This document shows positions 36,530 through 48,068 of a stretch of DNA of 64,000 bases, in pieces. The position numbers were made by a program, and so were the translations under genes. The stretch is taken from assembly GCF_048544455.1 (NCBI RefSeq), contig NC_133529.1:53191401-53255400 (forward strand). Reading direction: 5' to 3'. Positions within the stretch are counted from its first letter, which is position 1; each line of letters starts with the position of its first letter. Source of the stretch: Silene latifolia. Lineage: Eukaryota; Streptophyta; Magnoliopsida; Caryophyllales; Caryophyllaceae. A model generated the notes under the pieces. The model was not told where the DNA came from. It did not search any database and worked only from the letters and a program-made list of their open reading frames with translations.

Positions 36530-37022
36530 TCAACTCCTAAACAACCAACTAAATGCAAATATAATCCAAGAAGCTATTAATCCAAACATTACAATTTTCT
36601 CTCCTTTGGCATGTTTATCTACTTCAACCTTCAACTTCATCACCTCAAATTTCAATTTTTCATTCTTCTTTTTCAGTTTCTTCAATTTTGCCTCACAAAT
36701 CTTGATTTCATCTTCAATTTCCAGATGCAATTCCTCCTCCAAGTGAAAAAAACCACAAGTATTCTGCTTCAACAAATTAAATGGCAGAAAAAAATTACCA
36801 AAACATAGTCGCACAAAACAGCACCCAAGTTATGAACAATGACAACAAAAGAGATTAAATAATTGAACTTACAGGCCATAATAGACATCCATAAAACTTC
36901 TTTCCGGTATTTGGTCCCTTATTTGTCGTCTTCAAAACAGCACCCAAGTTATGATTGCACAAAACGACATTTGAAGTTTTCGAACAAGTTGAATTTGATG
37001 AAGAGGATGATGGCCGCTTCAT
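36530..37022 (-). CDS. GRF-like zinc finger / coiled coil / membrane-anchor protein carried by the MULE
   Basis: Two minus-strand exons join in frame: 37022-36873 (50 codons, ending before GTAAG) and 36763-36530 (77 residues, after GAAGCAG), with a 109-bp intron between. Exon 1 starts at an ATG and has a Ser-rich start, then C22 and H24 and GKKFYGC (C46). Exon 2 adds C53 in NTCGFF. This arrangement matches the GRF-type zinc finger seen in many small plant proteins. Residues 65-103 are a Lys/Glu-rich coiled coil. Residues 107-125 are a hydrophobic anchor followed by only two residues. The gene is convergent with the transposase and inside the TIRs. No stop or frameshift is seen, in contrast to the broken transposase. 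Function unknown; the splice sites are my reading. Confidence 0.65.
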
Positions 37023-38029
37023 TTGAGCCACAATTCAGAGGGGAAGTAATAAGGGGAGAGATAAATTACCGTTGGCAACAGAGGAGAGAGTAAGAGAGAG
37101 ACAAAGCTTTGAATTTTATTTTTTTTGTAGTGAATAAGAATAGAAGAGGGGAAAGATGAATTAGATTTAAGGGGCTAATAGTGGGCCCCATGAACAATAA
37201 CCTGCTACAACAAGTTTTAAAGACGCCAATTATATTCAAAGAGAAGGTGTCTAATAGTACGGTATATTGGTAGTTAAAACATAGTTTAGTGTATTTTGAG
37301 CAGGACCCCTATAGTTCAGAGTATTCTTATCAATTAAACCAAATAGTATGATGGTATACACATGTTTCAACCCGTATAAAAAGTACGTAAATTAAGAAAA
37401 TAAATAAAATTGAGGTCGAAGGCTAAAGTATAAACTTTAAATCACGATATAACATTATAATTTAATATTTAACTATTTAAAAACATGGGGTGTTACATTC
37501 TCCCCACCTGTTAAAAAGTTTCGTCCTTAAAACTTAAAAATCCTAAAGCCTGAGAACGAGGACGAACAAATCCAACAATTAAAAACGAAAACAAATTGAA
37601 GTTCACAAAATTTTTAATTAAAATTAATGATATAGAAAGTAGTTTAATTTCAAAGCGATAACTTATAAACCGGCTAGTAACTCTTTCGATGTAAAAGTGT
37701 CACAAATAACGGTTGAAAGTGAAAGACAAGTTGTTGGTGACTATAGAAGAAAATAGAGGTAGAAATCCGAATACTCTAGAAACCCAAGTACCGGAGATAT
37801 TAAGCTACAACTCGAAAATTGACCTCAAGTTTAGAGCTCAATGAATGTTAAGACGCAGATAAATAGAAAGAGAAAAAAGGACAAATTTGAATCATTAGAA
37901 AGATGAAAAGAAGGGGAGAAACTATCACATACAAATATCAAACTCGGAGAAGAATGTGAACACTAAAACAAAGGTAGAGTTTTACACACGTGTTAAGCCG
38001 TTTATAGGTGGGTGAATGAGAAACATAGT

Positions 38030-38122
38030 AAAGTAAGGTTCAAAGACTAACAATATAAGTTTTACATTTAGATATGATATCATAAATTAATATTTAATTA
38101 TAGAAAATTACGGTGCGTTATA
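38030..38122 (-). repeat. Second, degenerate copy of the LTR/polypurine border
   Basis: The minus strand reads GGCGGGGAGAATATAACGCACC, resembling the true border at 37480-37510 (GGTGGGGAGAATGTAACACCCC). The adjoining 80 bp also resemble the LTR edge. The two copies are about 620 bp apart. Confidence 0.55.
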
Positions 38123-39296
38123 TTCTCCCCGCCTTTTAAAACGTTTGGCCTCAAAAACTTCAGAGTTGAAAAACACTAATTGACAAGGGTTAGTAAGGTA
38201 ATATATTACACAATAATGTATAGCCAAAGTTAAGGGAAGCGTTCTTTGCACCCATTAACAGTTAATGCACCATTAACCAAGTTCAAGCACGTAAGAACAT
38301 TTGAGATCAAGAAGAACAAGCTCACTGGCCACAACCCACAACATCATACACGGGTGCATATAATTAGTAAGCTACTCCATGTAAACATCATCAATCATTA
38401 AATACTCATGGTCAAACATGTTTATGTTTCATCTATTCACACATGTAAAACCAACTTATTTACAGTTATAAGAGATAAGCCATTTAGTTTCGAATAGTTA
38501 CAAGGCTTATTCAAGGATTATTCCAAATGAGGTCATGGGGGTATTAATTATCATCAAAACAAACTCAAATTAACCAAGTTTAAGTCATGGTCAATAATCT
38601 ATTTTTACAATGAACAACTTCAATTGCCGTAGCTAAGTATCATAGAATGTACAGTAAACACATTATCAAGCTAAATAAAAATCCATGTTATATACTTAGC
38701 ATTGTAACATGTACGAGACCAAGTATGGTAGCTAAATGAACAAACTTACATAAACACAAACTAATGCTAAATAAATCAAATTTCAACCATGGGGTAAAAG
38801 AAACACAGGAATGATCATAACATGATTATACACAATTATTAGTCATAAAGAAACAAAGCCAAAGATAACTTTTAACATGTTTAGCATTCATAATAAAAGC
38901 TAACACCACTACCTAAGTATAAAGGGGACTAATATAGTAATAAAGATCTGATGAAATAAATGACCTACAAATTTACAAGCTTATCTAACTAAAAAGACAA
39001 TGCTTAATTCATGCCGTATTCAAATAACACAAACTCTCTTTTAAGAAGGGTGTATCCGTCTTAAACCTAATACGGATGAAGTAGCAGGGATAAGGCAAAA
39101 ACAGAATGGATAGGGGAGAAGAGTCTATTTGTCTTATATATTCAAGTGAAATGATATTTGATCAGTTTTAGTATTAAAGGGAAACTATTTGTTCAAACAA
39201 AGTAAACAATTAAAACAAAACTTCAAGATGCAGCAATCATGGTACTTAAAATTATTACAGTCGTATGGTTTAGCATTACATATTTACATACCAAAC

Positions 39297-41230
39297 CTTT
39301 TTTTTTTTTTTTTTTTTTTTTGGCAACGGTAAAAAAAGTGTTTTACATTGTGGTGGTACGGCTCACTAAACCATACCTATAAACAACAGCATAAAACACG
39401 AAAATACTACCAATAACATAATCTAAAACAACAAGGTAAATGCATCGGCTGGCAATAATGTGTTGGTGGCGTACGACGGTAGGCAGGCCACAGACTTGGA
39501 CTTCAAAAACATCCTTTACACTCTTCGATAGACAAGCACCGTTGGCCAAAGGAAGACATCCATCTTTGTTTGTCTTGATTGATGAAGCTTCGGAGAAATA
39601 CCTACAACAAAACCCAATGAAGAGTCTCGGAGATTCATCTCCTTGGCTGTGATATACTTCCTCAGTAGACCAAAGAGCCCCCATAATCTCGTCTTTACTC
39701 GTCTTAAACGGTACAGCTTCAGAGAAATACCTACAACAAGACCCAAAGAAGCGTCTTGGAGATTCATCTCCTTGGCTGTGATAAACGTCATCAAGAAACC
39801 AACGAACCCCTTGACCCAACGAGAGAGAACAAAGTGCACTTACGCCCCAAGGACGTAAAAAGAAAAGGCGGGAAACAGACCATGAAAATCTGTCTCCAGA
39901 GGAGAACAAACTCCTACACTTTGGAACACCTCCCCCGCTAATCAGAACCTCGTGACCAAGACAAATGAGTAAATAGGTGGGAAATAACTTAGAAACCCAC
40001 TTGAACTTTTCCATTACCAAAACCCTCCCGTAAAACCGCGGAGAGCTATGTGCAACACAAACCCGATGCAAAGTACCAGAAAGCCTAGTTAACCCGTGGA
40101 TAAGGGGACAGGACACCCCAAACCATAAGGAGTTTATTATTTGGAAAAACAGAAAAAACGATAAAAAAGACTTAGACATCAGCTTGATGAGGATTCCACC
40201 GCATCCGACCCGAACCAACAACACAGCCAAGAAACCCGACATCACCATACCACACACATCTCAAGATATAAAACCCCGAACCATGACCTCAGACACAAAG
40301 AATGACGGAACCAACGGACCCACCAAAACCAAGACCGATTAATCAGACCGAGCTGACACAACGACATCAACGACAACACCCGGCACCAAACCCAAAACTC
40401 CCCAGGACCATCGGCCCTACATGCAACTAGATCAATCCAACTGAACTCACATAATGCCACAAAAAAACGACACACTTTTAACTGTTTCACTTGAAATCCG
40501 TTTTATACAGAAATTAGATGAACCCATTTGATGATACACTTATTAATAAACTCGTTTCACATTTATGCATTAAATTATTTTTAGTTGTTCATTCAGAAAC
40601 TTTGGAGGTTATAAAAACCTTACTATACCTGTTTCAAATTACAAGTTTATGTAGTTTTCTTTGTATTCCAATTGGATTGGAAGTTTGAACAAAGCAACAA
40701 GAAGATTTGGAAAAGGAAAAGTCAAACCGCATCCCCAAAGGCAAAGATTGCAAGCAGGCAATCAAACAACATATCCCACAACACGACAACAAAGACCCCA
40801 AAACCAAAACAAGATGAGTTAACTCATCGACACCAAGACGACATAAAAAGGACGATTTCTACCAAGGGTGGGGGGAGGGGCGGAGGGAAGGGGAGACACC
40901 CAAGGGTTGCATGCAGGACTTTCGATGACAGGACGGAGAATCGGAGGACCGGAAAAGGCACGAGATCAAACCAGGAAAGCAGCCGGTAGGACAATCGGAC
41001 GGTCAGCGCAGCAACCGAACGCCGTCAAGGGGGCAAGAGGCCAAATCATAGCGGAAGGGAGTGAACACGGACTGAGATGCGATAAATCGCCGGAGATAGG
41101 CCTTGGAATGACCCCATCTCCGGCGATTGGGTAGGGGAGACGGGGAAGGCGATGTGTGGTCAGAGGAGGCGGTGGAGCAGGCGGTTTTGAATTGGGGGTT
41201 TTTTTTTGGGGAAATTAGAGAGAGAATATT
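39297..41230 (-). mobile_element. Possible LINE-derived retroposon with poly(A) tail (poly(T) on plus strand)
   Basis: A run of more than 20 T at 39299-39320, next to GGCAACGG, looks like the poly(A) tail of a minus-strand retroposon. Upstream on the minus strand, to about 41200, is GC-richer than its surroundings and ends in a CT-rich, UTR-like stretch. No RT or endonuclease motif is visible, and I could not find a target duplication, so the limits and the class are uncertain. Confidence 0.3.
39343..40257 (-). CDS. Hypothetical ORF with an internal 43-residue duplication
   Basis: A 304-codon frame without a family I recognise. It holds two tandem copies of a 129-bp unit (the GAGAAATACCTACAACAA marks are at 39593 and 39722 on the plus strand). 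In protein these appear as two copies of YHSQGDESPR followed by a CCRYFSEA block. It starts with hydrophobic segments. It lies wholly inside the poly(T)-ended tract, so it may be an open stretch of a retroposon 3' region and not a gene. The frame is longer than expected by chance in this composition, but the duplication by a multiple of three helps keep it open. Confidence 0.25.
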   Translation of the reverse strand: MCGMVMSGFLAVLLVRVGCGGILIKLMSKSFLSFFLFFQIINSLWFGVSCPLIHGLTRLSGTLHRVCVAHSSPRFYGRVLVMEKFKWVSKLFPTYLLICLGHEVLISGGGVPKCRSLFSSGDRFSWSVSRLFFLRPWGVSALCSLSLGQGVRWFLDDVYHSQGDESPRRFFGSCCRYFSEAVPFKTSKDEIMGALWSTEEVYHSQGDESPRLFIGFCCRYFSEASSIKTNKDGCLPLANGACLSKSVKDVFEVQVCGLPTVVRHQHIIASRCIYLVVLDYVIGSIFVFYAVVYRYGLVSRTTTM

Positions 41231-41438
41231 TTAGTCAGAGAAATTAAAGCATTTATATGAATATGGGTATTAAACTATTAGCCGTCATTGCAACACCACC
41301 CTCACAAATCAACCTAACTGCAAAATTAAGTAAGCGTAGGGCTGCACACACTATAGCAGATTTCAGATGTATCACTTCTTGTTTCAGGACAACAATCAAT
41401 TATAATATGACTGCATTGTTTCCGGCATAGACGAACCA

Positions 41439-42224
41439 TGTTAAGATTATAGAGGGGAGACGATAATAAGGGAGAATGTATTATTGATTGATGTTGTTTT
41501 ACATCGATATGGTGAGGTATTTATAATACCTCCCAACTTAATGGCAAACCTAATGGTAGCCGGGCCTAGTATAAGCCCAATCTCCTAATTGTTTTGCTTC
41601 CAAATGATTGCCCATCATCGAATTGTTAATTACAATAGATCCAAAAATAAAGAAATAATTTCTTTCTTTTTCTTTGAAATTTGTTAATCGTCTTTTACTT
41701 CGTTTAAGGTGGTACTTTAATTATTTGTTTGGAGTTCGAAAAGCTTAGCGTTCTCCAAATCTTGACATTGACGGATAATTTTCCGTTTTATTGAAATTTG
41801 TCAGGTTCGATTAGGGTTCCTGCAAATTAACTCATACTTTCGACAAGTCCGAAAAAATTAACGTTCTTGTTCGAAAAAATTTCTAGCGAGTCATTATACT
41901 CGTTTATCTTACCACTTTTCGAAGACGAAGATGATTGATGAAGATAAAAAAAGATGAAGATTGAAGATTTCATTTTTTTCTTTTTATATTTTCTTTGTAT
42001 TTCTCCAATCGTAAAGTTCGTACTATTTACTGCCTTTACGATTGCGGGAGGGTATTAGGAGATTGGGCTTATACTAGGCCCGGCTACCATTAGGGTTTGC
42101 CATTAGGGTTAGAGTTTGCCATTAAGTTGGGAGGTATTATAAATACCTCACCATATCGATGTAAAACAACATCAATCAATAATACATTCTCCCTTATTAT
42201 CGTCTCCCCTCTATAATCTTAACA
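41439..42224. mobile_element. 786-bp element with TG..CA ends and long inverted repeats
   Basis: It begins TGTTAAGATTATAGAGGGG and ends with the exact reverse complement, CCTCTATAATCTTAACA. About 150-165 bp at each end are inverted repeats of one another. The 5-bp flank AACCA is duplicated (41434-41438 and 42225-42229). TG..CA ends and a 5-bp duplication are typical of LTR elements, and the end sequence looks like a copia LTR (with a GAGGTATTTATAATACCTC TATA palindrome), yet the repeats are inverted, not direct. The 460-bp middle has no gene. Confidence 0.8.
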
Positions 42225-42631
42225 AACCACAACGAAGTTTCATACATACTACTTCATACAACAAATAAATTAACAATACAAGACATAGGTAGCATACAAA
42301 TCATATCAAACACATTCAACATTTTATAATATATATTCTAAAGGTTATGATGAGTCCCTATCCAACACAACTAGGCTATAACAGAACTTTCATACAAAAG
42401 TCACCACTTACCAAAAATAGTATAACAAAGTATAAGTCGCAACTAATAATAAAACTATAAGAGTAGCTATATGGAATAACCAGAGTTAGAATCAACAGAA
42501 TAATATAATAAACAAAATACTCAAAAATATAGCACGCAATTTCTTAATTGTTTCTACCCATCTCTCGTTTCTTATTAGGGTGATCTAGGTTTCTAATCCA
42601 TTTTAAATTTTGGGTTATCGAGTGAGCGTTG

Positions 42632-42656
42632 GGAGCTACAGAGCTCGGATACCAAC
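42632..42656 (-). other. Primer-binding-site-like sequence of the coding-less Ty3 element
   Basis: On the minus strand, GTTGGTATCCGAGCTC directly follows the LTR end and resembles the tRNA-Met-type TGGTATCAGAGC site with changes. It fixes the orientation of the element. Confidence 0.5.
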
Positions 42657-45301
42657 TGTAACAACCCGGATTTTCAAATATGGAAAAACAATATATAAAT
42701 AAGTCAATAAGTCAATAACATTACGAAAAATTCTTTCGGTGGCGGAATTATCGAGATAAAACCGGTTTGTTACTAACTCGAATATAAATCTTTACTACAA
42801 CTTGGAATGGGAGTAAATACCCACCCGATAAACAACTAAATGAAATATAAATATATCTTAAATTATCATAACTAATTTTTCCCTAGGTCGGAGTTCTCAC
42901 TCGATTATCCCAGCCAGCAACAGTAAATCATAAACCACTTGCAATCATCACCTGAAACGGAGGGCGACAATCAGTCGGGAATAACTAGGTGTTCCCCAGT
43001 CATATTTTACCCAATAGAACAGAAATTGTAAAATATTAAACATACCCAACATGAAAGCACATATAGGACTGTTTGTAGAACTGTCCCTTCAAGTCCAGAG
43101 TCAAAGAGTCAAATAGAACTGTCCAGAGGACTGTTTTAATGGGTTCTCAAACATAATTAGTAACACATTTGATCAACCAACAAGTGATATCAGATAAATA
43201 GCATTTATACAAATTATCAACAGAATAACGTTAACAAGTGATAATGAGTAAATACGGTCAAGTATTACAAATGTTGTAACAAGTGTCAACAGTTAAGTCA
43301 AATAAGAGAACGGTGGAACGCACGTGAATCAACAATATGACACACTCAAGATGCTCAGACGATGCTCAGACAATACTGACACCCCATTCCCTATGGTAGG
43401 ACGACGATCATAATATGGTCATATTCTAAGTTTGGCCAAACTCTCGAGTACCAATTATACCCGATTCAACAACCGGTAAACCTAAACGGTAAACCAATCC
43501 CATAGTCTCAAATCAAGTAACCGCGGCTACTCGATGGAGCACCTCGCGACCTAGTACCAACAATATGGCACGAGGATCTGCCCACGAAGTGGTAACCCAT
43601 CAACGGGTGGCACATGTTCCAAAACAAGAGGGATCAAAACACCCGCCTTGCTACCTCTCAACTAGACTCAAATACAATTACTTGTAACCATACAAGAAAA
43701 GAGGTGAATCAATTCATTTTTAAGTTCGTCATTCACAAGTCAACAAAATATTTACAAGTTTGAATCGTCAATTTCTCTCGGAAACAATCCATATTACGTG
43801 GCTTTATAATTAATAAAGCAAATGAACACTTAGATAACCGGACACAATACAAGTCAGACCTCATTCTTATCATATGAGCACACTATTTACGAGTTAATTC
43901 CAACACATTCCATGCATTACCACCACTAATGAGTGCGCGCATAAGTAGTGGTACAATTAGCTCAGTTAACAATCAAAGAATAGCTAAACAAGACGAAAAC
44001 GAGAGGCCCAAGTCGGGCAGAATAAGTTAGGCGAGCTGTTGTACCTTCAGATGGTCACACCATGTCTGTAACAGAAGAACAAACCTCTATGTTCATAAGG
44101 TTATACCAACCTAGGTTGTACGAAAAATGGAAACGGACACGGATATTAATACGTATATTACACACGACACGGCACTTCAAAATATTTAGGACACGGACAC
44201 GACAAAAAAAAAATCAATATACATATTAAAATAAAGGGATGAAGAACATTATAACCAACATCTAAACTTTGGTCATCTAAAGGCCACAAAATCTTAAAAT
44301 GACAACCAATATTAATGTCTTATACGTCAAAATCAACATGTCTTAAAAACTACATATTTTCAAATTACAAACCCAAATTTAAATAAGCATTTAAGTCTTA
44401 CAAAATTAAATAAAAAGTATCAAAGGCTCCAAATTACAAACCCAAATTCGAGTCTTAAAATAATATTCGCCATAGTTATCAAACCGAATATTTTCCGTAA
44501 AATATATTAACATTAAAAGGCACCAAAAATAAGTTGGACAAACAATGCTCACCAAAAGCTGGAAAAAAAAAAGAGTTTACGGATCATCCTTTGCACCACT
44601 GTAATTATTCATTAAACTTCTTTCGGTAAGTGGGAAATAACAACTCAGTTATTCGCTTCCGAAAATTACCCCTAAATCAAACAAACCCTAACTTCTGAAA
44701 AATCAACAATCTCCAAATTTAAAACCCCTAAATTTAATAACAACAATAATAATCATTATAACGATTTATTTTAATTATTTTAATTATTTAGAAACTTATT
44801 ATTATGTATAATATATATAGAGATTAATATAGAAATAAAACATAGATTGAGAAATTAGGGGAAAACGAAAAGGCAAGATACGTGGCAAGCAAAGGTTGCC
44901 AGCGGCGAAGGGGAGGGTGACGGCGGCCGGACTGAGGCGAGGGGAGGCTGGAAGGCGTCGCAATGCAAGATAAAAAGGGGGAGAAGTGAGATGTAAGGGG
45001 AAAATGGAAAACTGAGATGTCGTGATGATTGATAAAGTGAGATTTTGATTTCAAAACTGCTTATTTGGTGTGTCCAGCGGACACGGGCCGTGTCCAACCA
45101 TGTTGGACCGTGTCCGACACGTTTTCTTTTAACATAAAAACCGAGGACACGGTTCAAGGCGTGTCCAGAACGTTTCCAGGCGTTTACTAGGAGTGTCGGT
45201 GTCCGTCACGAATTTCCAGGCGTGTCCTAGGAGTGTCGGTGTCCGACACGGGAACGCTCAAAACTAGGCGTGTCCGTGAAACCTAGATACGAACAGGAAC
45301 T
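42657..45301 (-). mobile_element. 5' LTR of the coding-less Ty3 element, twice interrupted
   Basis: The plus strand begins TGTAACAACCCGG at 42657 and follows the other LTR (30081 onward) to 44110, where a hAT-like element intervenes. LTR sequence returns for only seven bases (AGGAACT, 45295-45301), then the Tat-2 LTR starts. The remaining roughly 0.87 kb must lie to the right of Tat-2, outside the window. The likely Tat-2 target duplication is GAACT (45297-45301). Confidence 0.8.
44111..45286. mobile_element. hAT-like DNA element, non-autonomous
   Basis: Ends are CTAGGTTGTACG and, inverted, CTAGGTTTCACG. The flanking 8 bp are ATACCAAC and ATACGAAC (one mismatch). The undisturbed LTR copy reads ATACCAACAGGAACT at 31532, which proves the insertion. 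The right end is rich in GTGTCCG..CACG sub-terminal repeats, including two copies of GGAGTGTCGGTGTCCG (45190 and 45230 areas). The interior is AT-rich. Small open frames there are not convincing. Eight-bp duplications point to the hAT superfamily, but no transposase is present. Confidence 0.7.
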
Positions 45302-46573
45302 TGTAGATACCCAGTATCTGCTGAGACTCCAACAAACACCTGATGATTATCGGACTACAACATGTTTTGGGATCGCAGCGTTTGATCGACAGTTCGTGTA
45401 CAACTTTACGTCGGAAAACTTAAAACGATTTCAAAAACAAAACATTTCAAAACATTTCAAAAATATCTGGAGTGTTTAATGCACAACGACGGGGTCGCGA
45501 TGACACTAACTAGAGTCAAAACCGACACCGAGCCAAAAACCGACTCGAAAATTCAAAATCCCGACTCCAACAACGAGTCAAACCGAGTCAACCACAAAAA
45601 CAAAATATCTTCAAGCCTTCTATACTAAGTTTTCCCGGATTCATGAATGGTCAAGTACCAAACATGTGACTACAAAACCTAGGATAGAACAAATCATGAT
45701 TGCGTTTGTTGTGATAGTGACAACACAACTCGAAGTGCCGCGACTTGGCTCGCGCCTCTTTGACCAGCCCAGGTGGCCACGTCGCTCAAAACTCACACAA
45801 CCACTAATTCTCCTATAAATACCCCTCAAATGCCACCCATTTGAGACTTACGCGAGTGTCCGCCCCCTCTTTTCTCCCTTAAAATTCTCGACTCGACTTC
45901 TAAAGTCATAATCCGACGCGTGTTTACGACCTACCGATCGTAAACACGAGCCTTACACATTGTTTGGTACCGTCATCGTGCATTAAACTACTTGTCCGAC
46001 CACTTTGACCACTACACCATCACTAAACTCTTAAAACACTCTTTTACTTACCAAAACGGTTTTAAACCGAGTTTTTTCCGATCAAACAAGTTGTTACACT
46101 TACGTCGGTCACTCGCCACAACCAAACATGTAAGTATGAGGGTGTAAAAATCCTCTTTTATTATGTTTTCTTTCGTTTCATGACTTTAACATGCTAAAAC
46201 ATGCATAACATGAATCAAAACATGGAATAAACGAGCCAAAACTGATTTTTGGTCTGAGACAGAAGCCCCTTAGGTCGCCAACTGGCTCGCGCCTAAATGG
46301 GGTGTTCAGACCAGAGATCAACCGTGTTTGTTCTCGTCATTTCCCTTAATCCATTTTCATATTTGTAATCGGTTTTTACCATTTCAAGTATTTTCGAAAC
46401 CACTTGTTTCATTTCACATGTTTTAACCATAAAGCATTTTTCACCCTTGGTTCTTCATACCATGACGGTTAAATCCGTGTTTCGGTGATAATATTTGGTT
46501 AATGACATTTAAGAGGTATTTTAAAGCCTTTTATTTCATTTCTTTACATTTGCAAAACATGCATATTAGTCAC

Positions 46574-48068
46574 TGATACCCGTCGTTGTGAGTACCAAAA
46601 ATAAAATTTATAATTCCTATTAAAACTAATCTAGGCTAGTGGTAACAGGGTCGAACAACAAGGAGGCAGACGTAATTTCTAGCTGTCTAATAAAAGTCTA
46701 AGGTAACAATTGTGGGGGTTGATTTGATTTGATCTAAGACTAAGAATGAATAAAGACAATAAACTAAAAAGACGGATTTAACAGATAAAGAAGGGGTACT
46801 AGGATGGTCGGTTCATTATAGCTTCGGCGGCAGCAAACTAAGTCGGTCTAATTCAAACACATGTGAGGCGGGAAATAAAGAGGTCCTCTCGGTCCACTCT
46901 TAACAGACAACATCTTTCGATCTCGCTAAAGGTCCCTAATATCACTAATACTAACTTTCGTCCTGAAAAGTGACTAACGGTCTAAACTATACCTATCTTT
47001 CGATCTCAGCACAGTTTAGTCGATTTAATTGATGGTCTAACAACTTCCCCTATCTTTCGATCTAATGGGTCAGTCACAAATTAGGTATCTAACTGGTCGC
47101 ATGCATTCGATTCGTTAAATACAACATTAAAACAATTAAAACGAGAATAAAACCCCACGGGGTCAGTCGATCGACCAAGAATGTCAGTCGATCGACTGAC
47201 ACGCGAATCAGTCCACGTTCAATCTATTGCCGCCTATGCCATAAATCGCCTACATCCTAATACAAACTATTTAGCTACTCATACCTATGATGATAACAAC
47301 AATAAAACTCATAAAGATTACTGAATTCATGCTTAAAGTAGATAACAAATAGCGATAAAACGATAATTGGCTTTTGGGATACTAACTAGCAAATCTATTC
47401 TAACAGCGAAAATAAAGATGACTAAATAATAGGGCCGAAGAGTACCGAGTTGCAGAGGAAAGATTAGGCAAAAACAAAGATCCAATGCTTAACAATAGTC
47501 CCAAACCCTAACTATGATATTCTAAAAACTCAATGTAAACTTCCTGATAATAAAACTTGATGATAAACTAAGTATTCTCAGTTACGTTATATAGAAAGTA
47601 TACGTAACAATTATTCCAAAACCTAAACTTAATGGGCTTCAAGTTCCTCGGTCTTTTAATTCTCGTCTGGAACAGCAGTGTGGTCGATCGACTAGGCGTG
47701 GTGGTCGATCGACTGGCATAGCAATGAACAGTTGCTTCTGTAACCCGATAGTTGGTCGATCGACTAAGGGAGGTGGTCGGTCGACTGCTTGAGCTGCTAC
47801 TTGACTCTTATAAACTCGTGGATTTATCTTTTGGGCCTTGAAATGCGCACCAAGCTCGTTCCTTAAGCAAATACTTCTCGTCACATGCAATGTAGGATAC
47901 TCGGGGACGGATTTAGCTCGATTTCCGCTGGATTCTTCACATTTCTGCAATAATGTACAAAACACGGAAGTAGATGGAAATAGGGAGAAATGTAGCATAA
48001 ACTACATGAATGAGCTCTGAAATGCGTGTAAAATGGGATGTAAAACATCATATAAAAGGCACGCATCA
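46574..48068 (-). repeat. 3' LTR of Athila-A
   Basis: Downstream LTR in the element's own orientation, preceded by the purine tract GGTTTGGGGAAGTT (minus strand, 48069-48082). It holds GTCGATCGAC units at 47166, 47187, 47683, 47704, 47755 and 47776. A CTATATAA TATA-like site (minus strand) is at 47588-47595. The 119-codon open frame over 47639-47998 is LTR sequence and not a gene. Confidence 0.93.
47166..47785. repeat. 21-bp-spaced GTCGATCGAC pairs in the Athila-A LTR
   Basis: Pairs begin at 47166/47187, 47683/47704 and 47755/47776; every pair is exactly 21 bp apart. The last two pairs form a quartet with 72 bp between pair starts. The last unit is GTCGGTCGAC. The same set is present in the other LTR (from about 54080 and 54600-54700). 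Confidence 0.92.

Larger units (their letters stand above)
32263..37340 (+). mobile_element. MULE (Mutator-like) DNA transposon with long TIRs
   Basis: About 100-bp inverted repeats bound it: the left end from GG.TTAATTGATAAGAA at 32263 and its reverse complement ending at 37340. The 8-bp flank AAATAGTA is present on both sides (32255-32262 and 37341-37348), within the 8-10 bp range of Mutator elements. It carries a mudrA-like transposase gene on the plus strand and a small GRF-like gene on the minus strand. Its insertion into the LTR 30081-37497 is clear because the LTR resumes on the other side. Confidence 0.93.
30081..37497 (-). mobile_element. 3' LTR of a coding-less Ty3 element, split by a MULE
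   Basis: Plus-strand ends are TGTAACAACCCGG (30081) and GGGGTGTTACA (37497). Removing the MULE and one target duplication leaves about 2.33 kb. The first 1.46 kb matches the 5' LTR starting at 42657 with many scattered differences, so the insertion is old. A purine tract (minus strand GGTGGGGAGAA) adjoins 37498, and a primer-site-like sequence adjoins the other LTR at 42656. Together they show the element reads on the minus strand. Confidence 0.8.
37498..42656 (-). mobile_element. Internal region of the coding-less Ty3 element
   Basis: No gag or pol motif is found between the two LTRs. 37498-39290 is AT-rich with nothing recognisable apart from a degenerate second LTR-border copy at 38030-38122. 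Later insertions fill 39297-41230 and 41439-42224. 42225-42631 is AT-rich without genes. A non-autonomous (LARD-like) derivative of a Tekay-like element is the best reading. Confidence 0.55.

Noticed and set aside
44824..45157. Minus-strand frames of 76 and 100 codons
   Set aside because: They lie in sub-terminal and AT-rich sequence of the hAT-like element and show no domain.
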